Below, in pieces: positions 16,871-25,318 of a stretch of 64,000 nt of DNA. Position 1 is the first letter of the stretch; each line of letters begins with the position of its first letter. This DNA comes from Streptomyces sp. NBC_01463 (GTDB taxonomy: Bacteria; Actinomycetota; Actinomycetes; Streptomycetales; Streptomycetaceae): positions 8,556,001 through 8,620,000 of the forward strand of contig CP109468.1 in assembly GCA_036227345.1 (NCBI GenBank). The letters are read 5' to 3'. A program made the translations under genes and the position numbers. The notes beneath the pieces are model-generated. The model ran no database searches and was not told the origin of the DNA. It saw only the letters and a list, made by a program, of their open reading frames with translations.

Positions 16871-18505
16871 TCACACCTCGGGGGCCCCCGTCTCCTTGAG
16901 GGTGCCTTCGGCCAGGCGCAGCCACCGGTTCACACCGATCTCGGTGAGGAACCGTTCGTCATGGCTGACCACGACGAACGCACCCCGGTAGGAGTTCAGG
17001 GCGCCCTCCAGCTGTCCCACGCTGACCAGGTCGAGGTTGTTCGTCGGCTCGTCGAGGAGCAGCAGCTGCGGGGCCGGTTCGGCGCACAGGATGCACGCCA
17101 GGGTGGCGCGCAGCCGCTCGCCGCCGGACAGCACCCGGACGGGCAGATGGGCCCGCGCGCCCCGGAAGAGGAAGCGGGCGAGCAGGTTCATCCGCTCGGC
17201 CTCGGGCCGGTCCGGGGCGAAGGCGGTGAAGTTCTCCGCGACGGTCCGGTCCAGGTCCAGCAGGTCCAGTCGCTGCGAGAGGTAGGCGATGCGTCCCCCG
17301 GCCCGCCTGATCTGACCGCCCTCCGGGACGAGTTCACCGGTGAGCAGGCGCAGCAGCGTGGTCTTCCCGGCGCCGTTGGGGCCGGAGAGCGCGATGCGTT
17401 CGGGTCCCCGGATGGACAGCTCGACGCCCTGGTCCGCGAAGACAGCCCGGTCGCCGAGACGGACCTGCATCTCCTCGCCGAGGAAGAGGTTGCGCCCGGC
17501 GGGCACGTCGGTCTCGGGCAGGTCCAGCGTGAGGCGCTGCTCGTCGCGCAGCGAACGCCCCGCCTCGTCGAGCCGGGACTTCGCCTCGCTGACCCGGGAC
17601 GCGTGCATCTGTCCCGCCCGGCCCGCGGACTCCTGGGCACCGCGCTTCATGTTCCCGGCGAAGATGCGGGGCAGCCCGGCACTCTTCAGGTTGCGCGCCG
17701 CGTTGCTCGCGCGCCGCTCGGCGCGTTCGCGGGCCTGCTGGAGCTCCCGCTTCTCCCGCTTCAGCTCCTGCTCGGCGTTGCGGACGTTCTTCTCGGCGAC
17801 TTCCTGCTCGGCCTGCACGGACTCCTCGTACGCGCTGAAGTTACCTCCGTACAGCCGCAGTTCACCGCCGCCGAGCTCGGCGATGCGCTCCATGCGGTCG
17901 AGCAGGGCCCGGTCGTGGCTGACGAGCAGCAGGCTGCCGGTGAACTCCTCCAGCACGTCGTAGAGCCGGTGGCGGGCTTCCAGGTCGAGGTTGTTGGTGG
18001 GCTCGTCGAGCAGCAGTACGTCCGGCCGTTTCAGCAACTGGGCAGCCAGGCCGAGCGAGATGACCTGGCCGCCGCTGAGCGTGGCCAGGCTCCGGTCGAG
18101 GGCGAGGCCCGTCAGGCCGAGGCGGTCGAGCTGGGCGCGCGTGCGTTCCTCGATGTCCCAGTCGTCGCCGATGACGGTGAAGTGCCGCTCGCTCACGTCC
18201 CCGGACTCGACGGCGTCCAGGGCCCGGATCACCTCGGCGATCCCCAGGACCTCGGCGACCGTGAGACCGCTCGACAGGGGGAGGCTCTGCGGGAGGTAGC
18301 CCAGTGTCCCGCCCACGGACACCGACCCGGTGCCGGGGCGGAGTTCACCGGCGATCAGTTTGAGCAGCGTGCTCTTGCCCGAACCATTGGGAGCGACGAG
18401 GCCGGTACGGCCGGTGCCCATCGTGAAGGACAGGTCCTGGAAGACCGGAGTGTCATCCGGCCAGGCGAAGGACAGGTTCGAGCAGATGACGGAAGCGTCG
18501 GACAT
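16871..18505 (-). CDS. ABC-F ATPase, second paralogue
   Basis: Protein of 544 aa with two ABC domains. Walker A motifs are APNGSGKST and GPNGAGKTT; signature motifs are LSGGQVISL and LSGGERLRA; both Walker B regions read [11 protein letters not shown]. The linker (about residues 230-320) is long and charged, with ELKREKRELQQARERAERR. It is clearly different from its downstream neighbour at 15068, so the pair is not a recent duplication. It is first in a likely operon (this gene, 81-nt gap, second ABC-F, msrA). A ~200-nt leader with a short ORF precedes it, suggesting antibiotic-responsive attenuation. Confidence 0.88.
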   Translation of the reverse strand: MSDASVICSNLSFAWPDDTPVFQDLSFTMGTGRTGLVAPNGSGKSTLLKLIAGELRPGTGSVSVGGTLGYLPQSLPLSSGLTVAEVLGIAEVIRALDAVESGDVSERHFTVIGDDWDIEERTRAQLDRLGLTGLALDRSLATLSGGQVISLGLAAQLLKRPDVLLLDEPTNNLDLEARHRLYDVLEEFTGSLLLVSHDRALLDRMERIAELGGGELRLYGGNFSAYEESVQAEQEVAEKNVRNAEQELKREKRELQQARERAERRASNAARNLKSAGLPRIFAGNMKRGAQESAGRAGQMHASRVSEAKSRLDEAGRSLRDEQRLTLDLPETDVPAGRNLFLGEEMQVRLGDRAVFADQGVELSIRGPERIALSGPNGAGKTTLLRLLTGELVPEGGQIRRAGGRIAYLSQRLDLLDLDRTVAENFTAFAPDRPEAERMNLLARFLFRGARAHLPVRVLSGGERLRATLACILCAEPAPQLLLLDEPTNNLDLVSVGQLEGALNSYRGAFVVVSHDERFLTEIGVNRWLRLAEGTLKETGAPEV

Positions 18506-18715
18506 GAGAGGGACCTCGGGCCGGGTGAGGGCAGACAGAGTTCTGCCCGGGGCAGACAGGGGGGAAAGGCAGGACGACGACGCCGGACGGTGGCGCTCGA
18601 TGCGCCCGTCAACGGCCGGTCATGTCCGGGTATCACCCGGAGATGTCGTCGTCACCCACCATGTCTGCCACTCCCTCGTCGCGCCCGATGCGCGGTCGAC
18701 GTCGATCACACTTTA
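18506..18715 (-). promoter_or_regulatory. ABC-F operon leader with hairpins
   Basis: A -10-like TAAAGT at 18715-18710 would give a leader of about 200 nt. It holds a 9-codon ORF (18662-18633), a CCGGGT-ATC-ACCCGG dyad (18626-18640) that overlaps that ORF's stop, and a CTGCC-CGG-GGCAG hairpin (18543-18555). GGGCAGACAG also appears as a direct repeat at 18529-18538 and 18550-18559. Ribosome-mediated attenuation is known upstream of several actinobacterial ABC-F genes. Elements are seen; the mechanism is inferred. Confidence 0.55.
18633..18662 (-). CDS. putative leader peptide of the ABC-F operon
   Basis: ATG-initiated ORF encoding MVGDDDISG, 127 nt upstream of the ABC-F start. GAGGGAG is 8 nt before the ATG, a better Shine-Dalgarno than many genes here have. 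Its stop codon lies in a 15-bp dyad, so ribosome stalling or termination here would change RNA folding. It is too short to support by similarity. Confidence 0.45.
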   Translation of the reverse strand: MVGDDDISG

Positions 18716-18743
18716 GCAGCGCGGGGGCTTTCGCTCCGGGCTG

Positions 18744-19379
18744 TTATCCGCCGGGACCGCGCCAGATGTTGTCGAACGCCTTCTGCTCGATGTCGCGCTT
18801 CTGCCGCTCGCCCTCCAGTTCCAGCAGGGCGTCGCTCACGGTGGCCAGGATGAGGGCCACCGAGTCGTCGGTCACCTCGGGAGTGTCATGGGGCCGCTCG
18901 TCGGGGACGCCCACGGCTTCCGCGAGCGTCATGAGGACCGGCTCGGCGGAGGACCACAGCTCCGCGGCCCGATGGCGGGCGGACGACTCCGCGAGTACCA
19001 GTTCACCGGACTGGAAGGGGCGCCCGCGCCGACGCTGCCGGGTCAGCAGCCCCGCTGCCTCGAAGGCGGCGGCGTAGGTCCCGGACAGCCCTTCTCCCCG
19101 GCGCCACAGCCAGTCACCGACCGACTCGTACGGCTCGTCCCGGCGCAGCGCCGCGGAGGCCTGTTGCAACAGCTCGTCCGCGGGCTCGTGCGCCGTGGCG
19201 TCCGAGGATGCGGGACCCGCGCCGGGCACGATGCGGTCCTCGCGCAGCTCGACCGCGCCGTCCACGGCCAGGTCGATCAGTTCGGCCCCCGCCAGGGCGA
19301 GCGACAGCTCACCCGATCTGACGGGGTGGTCTCCGGCCATGTCCATGGTGATCACGAGAAGGTTCCGCGCTGTGGTCAT
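18744..19379 (-). CDS. GPP34 (GOLPH3-like) family protein
   Basis: Protein of 211 aa matching the GPP34/Golgi-phosphoprotein-3 family. Typical segments are ARNLLVITMDMAGDHPVRSG, ELSLALAGAELIDLAVDGAVEL and the later WLWRRGEGLSGTYAAAFEA. Eukaryotic members bind phosphatidylinositol 4-phosphate at membranes; the role of the many Streptomyces copies is not settled. The start MTTARNLL at 19379 is preferred, although an in-frame MPTLGRAAF ten codons upstream is open. It is a single gene ending just upstream of the ABC-F operon promoter. Confidence 0.82.
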   Translation of the reverse strand: MTTARNLLVITMDMAGDHPVRSGELSLALAGAELIDLAVDGAVELREDRIVPGAGPASSDATAHEPADELLQQASAALRRDEPYESVGDWLWRRGEGLSGTYAAAFEAAGLLTRQRRRGRPFQSGELVLAESSARHRAAELWSSAEPVLMTLAEAVGVPDERPHDTPEVTDDSVALILATVSDALLELEGERQKRDIEQKAFDNIWRGPGG

Positions 19380-19635
19380 GAAGGCTGCACGTCCCAAGGT
19401 CGGCATCGGCACCAGGCCGTCCGGCCGCCGGGGCGCGGATGAGCCTGAACAGAACACGCATGTATCAGCGTACGGCGCGTGGCCGGGAGCCGGTCGACCG
19501 TCGTGTGCGGGGTGCGCCGAAGCCGTACGGGCGTCAGGGCTGCTGCGCGGCATCCCGGGAGGGGGCCCGTGCGGGCGGGTCCGCGGGATGCGGCGCGGTC
19601 GGCGCCCCCGTCCCCTGCTGCTGTGAGTCCGGCTC

Positions 19636-19666
19636 TTGACCCTCACGTGGCGTCAGGCCGCACAGT
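19636..19666 (+). promoter_or_regulatory. MerR-type promoter with 19-bp spacer
   Basis: TTGACC at 19636-19641 and CACAGT at 19661-19666 are 19 bp apart, the overlong spacing that MerR proteins correct by DNA distortion. The spacer holds CCTCACG-TGG-CGTCAGG (19641-19657), very like the TipA operator. Initiation would fall at about 19673, i.e. at the ATG at 19674, so the message is leaderless. Confidence 0.8.
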
Positions 19667-19673
19667 CGGTGCC

Positions 19674-20789
19674 ATGGAGGATCACTGGACCGTGGGGCGT
19701 GTGGCCGAGCTGGCAGGTGTGAGCGTCCGCACGCTGCATCACTACGACGAGATCGGGCTCGTACGTCCGTCGGCACGGACCGGGTCCGGGTACCGGGCCT
19801 ATGCGGCGGGCGATGTGGAGCGGCTGAGGGAGGTGCTGGGCTACCGGCGGCTCGGTTTCGGGCTGCGGGAGATCGCGGAGCTGGTCGACGACCCCTCGGC
19901 GGACGCGATCGCGCACCTGCGCAGGCTGCGTGGCCTGCAGGTGGAGCGGCGTGATCGCGCCGACGCCATGGTGGCGGCCATCGACAGAGAGCTCAAGGCA
20001 CGGGAGAGAGGGCTGACGGTGACACCGGAGGAGCAACTGGAGATGCTCGGCGCACGGTTGTACGACGCGATCGGCGGTGCGTACACCGCGACGCGGCGCA
20101 CCGAGCCGCGGGTCGCCGCGCAGATCTGGGACGCGCTCGGGGACGCGCGGACGGTACTGAACGTCGGTGCGGGCACCGGCTCCTGCGAGCCCGGCGACCG
20201 TGCAGTGACCGCGGTGGAGCCGTCGGCGGTCATGCGAGGGCAGCGGCCTGCCGGCTCGGCGCCGTGCGTGGCCGCCGCCGCGGAGAACCTGCCGTTCGAG
20301 GACCGGTCCTTCGACGCAGCGATGGCCGTCTCCACCGTTCACCACTGGGAGGACCCGACAGCGGGGCTGTGCGAGATGCGACGTGTGGCCCGTCGCGTGG
20401 TGGTGCTCACGTTCGACACCGACGAGCCCGGATGGCAGGACCGGTTCTGGCTGACCCGCGACTACCTGCCCGAGTTCGCCGACGTCCTCGCGGGGTTTCC
20501 CCCACTGGGCGGGATGGCCGGCGCGATCGGCGCCCGCGCGGAGCCGGTGCCGATTCCGTGGGACTGCGCCGACGGCCTGTTCGAGGCGTACTGGCGCCGG
20601 CCGGAGGCGTATCTGGAGGATCGGGTCCGCCGTGCGATGTCCGTGTGGACGAGGGTCGGTCCGGAGGCCGAGCAGCGGGCGGTGCGAAACCTCCGCGACG
20701 ACCTCGGATCCGGCCGGTGGGCCGAGCGCAACAGCGACCTCGGCGGCCTCGAAGCGGCCGATCTCGGCCTCCGCCTGCTCGTGGCCTGA
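19674..20789 (+). CDS. MerR regulator fused to a SAM-dependent methyltransferase
   Basis: Protein of 371 aa. Residues 1-75 are a MerR HTH (WTVGRVAELAGVSVRTLHHY, then DEIGLVRPSARTGSGYRAY). Residues ~80-120 form the usual MerR dimerisation coiled coil. Residues ~125-371 resemble a class I methyltransferase, with motif I VLNVGAGTGS at 161-170, AENLPFEDRSFDAAMAV and CEMRRVARRVVVL. The C-terminal half could methylate a substrate or serve as a sensing domain that binds SAM or another ligand. It probably autoregulates through the TipA-like promoter directly upstream. The fusion is in one frame with no sign of error. Confidence 0.85.
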   Translation: MEDHWTVGRVAELAGVSVRTLHHYDEIGLVRPSARTGSGYRAYAAGDVERLREVLGYRRLGFGLREIAELVDDPSADAIAHLRRLRGLQVERRDRADAMVAAIDRELKARERGLTVTPEEQLEMLGARLYDAIGGAYTATRRTEPRVAAQIWDALGDARTVLNVGAGTGSCEPGDRAVTAVEPSAVMRGQRPAGSAPCVAAAAENLPFEDRSFDAAMAVSTVHHWEDPTAGLCEMRRVARRVVVLTFDTDEPGWQDRFWLTRDYLPEFADVLAGFPPLGGMAGAIGARAEPVPIPWDCADGLFEAYWRRPEAYLEDRVRRAMSVWTRVGPEAEQRAVRNLRDDLGSGRWAERNSDLGGLEAADLGLRLLVA

Positions 20790-20989
20790 ACTCCGTCGGG
20801 CGAGCGGCAACTCGCCCGCGGCCGGGTCTTCGTGTCCTTCTCGGCAGAGAACCGAGGGCGTCGGCCGACCCGCTTCCGGACGCCGTTGCGGTGACTCGTG
20901 GCGTTGGACCCGGGGAACGATGCCTGGGTCTCTGGTGGCGGCGGGCTTCGCCATGTAGCGTCTTTTCCAGATGCCGTGGTCCCTCGGTT

Positions 20990-21009
20990 GCCCGCGCTGT
21001 GGCGCGGGC
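20990..21009 (+). promoter_or_regulatory. hairpin in the cold-shock mRNA leader
   Basis: GCCCGCGC (20990-20997) and GCGCGGGC (21002-21009) form an 8-bp stem with a 4-nt loop, 75 nt before the csp ATG. A -10-like TAGCGT at about 20956 implies a leader of ~115 nt, in line with the long, structured leaders of cold-shock genes. Confidence 0.45.
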
Positions 21010-21083
21010 GATGTGCTGTGTGGGGCCAGGGCATCCATGGGTCCGTGTGGTACGGATCCTTGAATCGACTGAGAGGCACCGGC

Positions 21084-21287
21084 ATGGCCAGCGGAACCGT
21101 CAAGTGGTTCAACGCCGAAAAGGGTTTCGGTTTCATCCAGCAGGACGGCGGCGGGCCGGACGTCTTCGCGCACTACTCCAACATCAACGCAACCGGCTTC
21201 CGTGAGCTCCAGGAGGGTCAGGCCGTGACCTTCGACATCACGCAGGGCCAGAAGGGCCCGCAGGCAGAGAACATCACGTCTGCCTGA
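21084..21287 (+). CDS. cold-shock protein (CspA-type)
   Basis: Single-stranded nucleic-acid-binding OB-fold protein of 67 aa. RNP1 is KGFGFIQ and RNP2 is DVFAHYS; the protein begins [18 protein letters not shown] as almost all Streptomyces Csp proteins do. It acts as an RNA chaperone in the cytoplasm. The 5' region is long and contains a hairpin. The 3' end is followed by a clear terminator. The misread C-terminal tail of the MFS gene on the other strand overlaps its coding sequence. Confidence 0.95.
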   Translation: MASGTVKWFNAEKGFGFIQQDGGGPDVFAHYSNINATGFRELQEGQAVTFDITQGQKGPQAENITSA

Positions 21288-23269
21288 CCCCCTGAGCGAC
21301 CCGGGCCGTCGGAGCACGCTCCGACGGTCCGGCGGCGCAGCCCCTTCATCCACCGGGCAGCGCCGAGAGGTCTCGTTACGCGGCGCCCAGCGCCCGGAGG
21401 CGCGCCGGCACGAAGTCCGCCACCGTCTCCGCCTCGGACGCCCCCAACGGCGTCGGCACGAGGGCGACCACGACACCGGTCCGGTCCTTGACCGACGCGC
21501 AGTGGACCAGCACCGGCCCGTCGTCCGCGGACAGTTGTCGCAGCACCGCCGCCACCGGACGGCCCGCATGCTCGGCCATCGACGGGCAGAGCTCCCTCTG
21601 CTCCTGCGGCCCGACGACCGTACGCGTGGCACACGGCATCGGCTGGGTCAGCACACTTCCTCATCAGCAGGACGAGCCCCGGGACCTGCTCTGCCCCGGG
21701 CTCGGCCACTTCGGCGGGGGTGGGGCTCTTCGGGCCACGGAGCGCGATGCAGACCAACAGCGCCCCCATGACCGCGACGCCCGCCCACATGGCCTGCTGC
21801 CAGCCGTCGACGAATGACTGCTGGGCGGCATGGACGATCTGCCGGTCGTGTGCGCCGGTGCCGCTCGCGGCCTCGACCGCGTTGGCGATGCCTTCGCGGG
21901 CGGAGTCCGCTGCCCCCCGGGGGACGCCGTCCAGCCTGTCGTCGATGGCGCCGCGGTAGCCCGCCGACAGGAGCGCACCCAGCAGGGCGACGCCGAGCGC
22001 GGTGCCGAACTCCCGGGTCACGTCATTGAGTGCGGAGGCGACGCCCTGCTTCCCGCGCGGCAGGGAGCCGGTGATGGCCTCGGTGGAGGGCGTCATCGAC
22101 AGGCCCATGCCGATGCCCATGGCGAGCATGCCCGGCAGGACGGTCAGGTAGCCGCCGTCCACGGAGACGAACAGCGCCATCAGTGCCAGACCCGAGCCGG
22201 CCAGGGCGATGCCCACGGCCATGGTCGGGCGGGAGCCGATGCGGGCGGCAAGTCCGGGGGCCAGCCCGGAAGCCAGCATCATCGCAACGGCCATGGGCAT
22301 CATCGCCACCGTGGACAGCAGGCCCGACCAGCCGAGCACCGCCTGGAAGAACGGGAACATGACCACGGCGATGCCCGCCTGGACACCGAAGACGACAAGG
22401 AGTGTCAGCGAGCCGCCGCGCAGGCCGCGCTCGCGGAACAAGCGCACGTCAAGCAGTGAGGCGTCCCGGCGGCGCAGCTCCCAGGCCACGAAGCCGATGC
22501 CCGCGACGATGCCGACGCCCAGGCTGCCCAGCGTCACGGGTGCGGTCCAGCCGCGCTCGGGGCCCTCCTGCAGGACGAAGATGAGGCCGATCACGGCGAC
22601 CGTCGAGACCAGCGCGCCGACGATGTCGAACGGATGGGCCGAGCGCTCCCGGGAGTTGGGCACCGACCTCAGGGTCATGCCCAGGGCCACGACGACCAGG
22701 GCCACGGGCAGCACGAACAGCAGGCGCCAGTCCGCGACATCGACGAGGAGCGCGGAGAGGAACATGCCCAGGATGCCGCCGCCTCCGGCGACGCCGGTCC
22801 ACACTCCGATCGCCTTGCCGCGCTGCTCCTCGGGGAAGGTGGCGGTGATGACGGCGAGCGTGATGGGCATGATCATCGCGGCGCCGGCACCGGCGGCCAC
22901 CCGGGCCGCGATCATGACTTCGGCGGTCGGCGCGAGGCCCGCCACGACGTTGGCCGCACCGAAGACGCCCAGGCCGGCGATCAGCATGGGCTTGCGGCCC
23001 AAGCGGTCACCGATCGCACCGAGGGGCAGGAGGAGCGCGGCCAGGGCCAGCGTGTAGATGTTGATGATCCACAGAACGGTGTTCTGCGAGGCGCCGAACT
23101 CGACGGCCATGTGTGTCTGGGCGACGTTCAGCCCGGACACCGAGGCGATGACGGCCATCAGAGCGATGGAGACGGCGATCAGGATGGTGCGCAGCCGGCG
23201 CGCGTCCGGTCCGGCGCCCTCACCACCGGCCACGGCTGAGGCCACCTGTGCGGGCTGGTTCGTACTCAT
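21218..23269 (-). CDS. DHA2-type 14-TMS MFS drug exporter with aberrant C-terminal run-on
   Basis: The genuine part (about residues 1-530) is an EmrB/QacA-like proton-driven exporter. It has the motif-A loop [17 protein letters not shown], motif [18 protein letters not shown] and 14 hydrophobic segments, ending near [10 protein letters not shown]. The frame then continues for ~150 residues of Gly/Arg-rich, clearly out-of-frame sequence through a broken phosphatase gene. It stops only antisense to csp. The natural stop seems lost by a deletion or frameshift near 21650-21700. The ATG at 23269 follows family pattern. It is divergent from the XRE-cupin regulator at 23466, its likely repressor. 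Confidence 0.78.
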   Translation of the reverse strand: MSTNQPAQVASAVAGGEGAGPDARRLRTILIAVSIALMAVIASVSGLNVAQTHMAVEFGASQNTVLWIINIYTLALAALLLPLGAIGDRLGRKPMLIAGLGVFGAANVVAGLAPTAEVMIAARVAAGAGAAMIMPITLAVITATFPEEQRGKAIGVWTGVAGGGGILGMFLSALLVDVADWRLLFVLPVALVVVALGMTLRSVPNSRERSAHPFDIVGALVSTVAVIGLIFVLQEGPERGWTAPVTLGSLGVGIVAGIGFVAWELRRRDASLLDVRLFRERGLRGGSLTLLVVFGVQAGIAVVMFPFFQAVLGWSGLLSTVAMMPMAVAMMLASGLAPGLAARIGSRPTMAVGIALAGSGLALMALFVSVDGGYLTVLPGMLAMGIGMGLSMTPSTEAITGSLPRGKQGVASALNDVTREFGTALGVALLGALLSAGYRGAIDDRLDGVPRGAADSAREGIANAVEAASGTGAHDRQIVHAAQQSFVDGWQQAMWAGVAVMGALLVCIALRGPKSPTPAEVAEPGAEQVPGLVLLMRKCADPADAVCHAYGRRAAGAEGALPVDGRACGPSGGGGAATTVRGRRAGAGPLRVGQGPDRCRGRPRADAVGGVRGGDGGGLRAGAPPGAGRRVTRPLGAARWMKGLRRRTVGACSDGPGRSGGQADVMFSACGPFWPCVMSKVTA
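21306..21327. terminator. csp terminator hairpin
   Basis: CCGTCGGAGC (21306-21315) and GCTCCGACGG (21318-21327) are exact inverted complements, 19 nt after the csp stop codon. Confidence 0.8.
21376..21654 (-). pseudogene. remnant of a tyrosine-type protein phosphatase
   Basis: The 92-codon frame retains the phosphatase P-loop [19 protein letters not shown] (CX5R with Cys and Arg intact) and the upstream helix [14 protein letters not shown]. Family members are usually 230-270 aa; both the N-terminal half and the C-terminal helices are missing. The frame overlaps the run-on tail of the MFS gene in another frame, so one deletion probably damaged both. Codon use is still coding-like, suggesting recent decay. 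A small active protein is unlikely. Confidence 0.65.
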
Positions 23270-23457
23270 GGATTCCTCTCGAAGGGCATGACGGGCCGGC
23301 CGTCGGGCACTGCCCGGACGCCGGGATGCGAAGGCCGATGCGGATGCCGGTTTCAGGAGCGGCAGTGTGCGGCGCGCGCCGCGGGTCCTGTTGCGCGCGG
23401 TCCGGTCCAGGCCGTCTGCCGTCGACGCTAAGTCCGGATTGCATGAAAGGCATACAC

Positions 23458-23476
23458 TCTTGCGTATGACGCAAGA
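23458..23476. promoter_or_regulatory. palindrome centred on the XRE start codon
   Basis: TCTTGCGT-ATG-ACGCAAGA at 23458-23476 is a perfect 8-bp inverted repeat whose spacer is the start codon itself. TACACT at 23453-23458 is a fitting -10 for a leaderless message. Binding here would block both initiation steps. Confidence 0.7.
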
Positions 23477-24050
23477 AGATGGAGCGCTGGACAGCCTCGT
23501 GCGCAAACGCATCCGTGCCCTGCGCGTCGCACAGGGCTGGTCCCTGGAAGAACTGGCCACCCGCGCCAACCTCAGCCAGTCCTCGCTGAGCCGCATCGAG
23601 AACGGCCGGCGCCGCCTGGCGCTGGACCAGCTCGTCACCCTCGCCCGCGCCCTGGACACCACCCTCGACCAGCTCGTCGAGAACGCCGCCGACGACGTCG
23701 TCATCAGCCCCATGATCGACACCGCTCACGGTCTGATGCGCTGGCCGATGAGGGGCGATCCCGGCATGACCGTCATGCGACAGCGGATGACCGGGCCGCC
23801 GCCGGACAACCCCGCGCGGATGCGCGCCCACCCGGGCCGCGAATGGCTCGTCGTGCTCTCCGGCACCGCTGTCCTGATGCTGGGCCACCGCCGTGTTCGG
23901 GTGGAGACCAACCAGGCCGCGGAGTTCCCGACGATGATGCCGCACGCGATCGGCGCCGATGGCGGCCCCTGCGAGATCATGGGCATCTTCGACCGCGACG
24001 CCCGCCGGGGACACCGCGACGCCGGAGATCCGGGCGAAGCCGGAGACTGA
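23466..24050 (+). CDS. XRE-family regulator with cupin domain
   Basis: Protein of 194 aa. The HTH_3 domain (residues ~12-66) includes SLEELATRANLSQSSLSRIENGRR. A cupin_2 domain follows (about 105-180) with HPGREWLVVLSGTAVLMLGH, and likely binds a small ligand or metal. The ATG at 23466 lies inside a perfect palindrome, a strong sign of autorepression. The divergent DHA2 exporter is the expected target. The longer in-frame region upstream to 23367 is not supported. Confidence 0.88.
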   Translation: MTQEDGALDSLVRKRIRALRVAQGWSLEELATRANLSQSSLSRIENGRRRLALDQLVTLARALDTTLDQLVENAADDVVISPMIDTAHGLMRWPMRGDPGMTVMRQRMTGPPPDNPARMRAHPGREWLVVLSGTAVLMLGHRRVRVETNQAAEFPTMMPHAIGADGGPCEIMGIFDRDARRGHRDAGDPGEAGD

Positions 24051-24082
24051 GGGCTGTCCCGCAGTTCCTGGTGGTCCAGTCC

Positions 24083-25318
24083 TCAGGGCGTGGCGGCGGG
24101 GCCCTCCGTGATGCGGTGCGGTGCCGGGAACTCGACCCGCACGGTGAGCCCGCCCGCGGGGTTCGCGGCCGCGGTGACCGTGCCGTGGTGGGCGGTGGTG
24201 ATCGAGCGGACGATCGCCAGGCCCAGGCCGTGGCCCGCACGGTCGCTGCCCACGCGGGAGTGTGCCCGGTAGAAGGGTTCGAAGAGCCGCTCGACCACGG
24301 TGTCGACGAGCTGCGGGCCGGTGTTCTCGACCTCCACCACCGTCTTCGCGCCGTCCCGGAACACGGCGAGGTGGACGCGGCCCTCCCGGTGGATGTTGTG
24401 GGTGAGGGCGTTGTCGAGGAGGTTGAGGAGCAGCTGCCTGAGCAGGGTGGCGTTGCCCGCGACCGCACAGCCGGATTCGGTGTCCACGTCGAGCCGGACC
24501 CCGTTCGCGGCCGCCTGCCCGGACCGGGTGGCGGCAGACCGTTCCGCGAGGTCGGAGAGGTCGACCGGGGCGGGGTCGAAGGCGACCTGATCGGCTCCGG
24601 CGAGGTCGAGCAGGGCCCGTACGACGCTGATGTTGCGCTCGTTCGTCTCCCGGAGCATCGGAGCGAGTTCGGCGAGCTCCGCGCCCGTGGGGTCGTCGGC
24701 GGCGAGCTGGAGGGCGGCCCGGGTGGTGGCCAGGGGAGTGAGCAGTTCGTGGGAGGCGTTCGCGGCGAACCGCTGGTGTGCGGTGAAGGACTGCTCCAGG
24801 CGGGCCAGCATGGTGTCGAAGGTGTCGGCCAGCTGCCTGAGTTCGTCCTCGGGGCCCTGGGCGTCGATGCGTTCGGTCAGGTTGCCGTCCGCCGCCTTGG
24901 CCGCGGCCTCGCTGATGGTGTGCAGGGGGGCGAGCAGCCGTCTGGAGAGCAGCCAGCCGGCACCGAGGCCGAGAACCATCACCAGGAGCACCCCGCCGGT
25001 GGACACCAGCAGAACCGTGTTCCAGACGTCCTCCTTGCTGGAGATGCTGCCCAGGTGCTCGGCCCTGCGCCCCGGCACGAGTCCCGGGGCGGGACTGGCC
25101 GCGACAGGTGGCTCGGTGGTCGGGGCGGGGAACGGGGGCCAGGACGAGGCGTCCGGGACGACCACGGTCTCACTGAAGTCGTACGTGGGCAGGAAGCGCA
25201 TGCCGACGTAGATGATCGTGACCATCAGCGCGGCGCACACCCCGAGGGCGGACCCGAAGCCGAGGAACAGCCGGGTGTGGATGCTCAGCGTCCGCGGCCC
25301 GCGTCCGGGCCGTCTCAT
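24083..25318 (-). CDS. sensor histidine kinase
   Basis: Membrane kinase of 411 aa. TMS1 is at about residues 15-40, and a ~60-residue Pro-rich extracellular loop follows. TMS2 is at ~103-125, HAMP at ~126-180, and HisKA has the phospho-acceptor His190 in ASHELLTPLA. The N-box is NLLDNALTHN and the G-box is GHGLGLAIV. The ATG overlaps the end of the response-regulator gene by 4 nt, so the pair is translationally coupled. Together with the divergent FtsX-type ABC transporter it looks like a cell-envelope or peptide-stress module. The signal is unknown. Confidence 0.92.
   Translation of the reverse strand: MRRPGRGPRTLSIHTRLFLGFGSALGVCAALMVTIIYVGMRFLPTYDFSETVVVPDASSWPPFPAPTTEPPVAASPAPGLVPGRRAEHLGSISSKEDVWNTVLLVSTGGVLLVMVLGLGAGWLLSRRLLAPLHTISEAAAKAADGNLTERIDAQGPEDELRQLADTFDTMLARLEQSFTAHQRFAANASHELLTPLATTRAALQLAADDPTGAELAELAPMLRETNERNISVVRALLDLAGADQVAFDPAPVDLSDLAERSAATRSGQAAANGVRLDVDTESGCAVAGNATLLRQLLLNLLDNALTHNIHREGRVHLAVFRDGAKTVVEVENTGPQLVDTVVERLFEPFYRAHSRVGSDRAGHGLGLAIVRSITTAHHGTVTAAANPAGGLTVRVEFPAPHRITEGPAATP

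Noticed and set aside
15935..18853. Open frame of 972 codons on the plus strand across the ABC-F genes
   Set aside because: It is antisense to two ABC-F genes with complete Walker and signature motifs; no domain is visible in the long frame.
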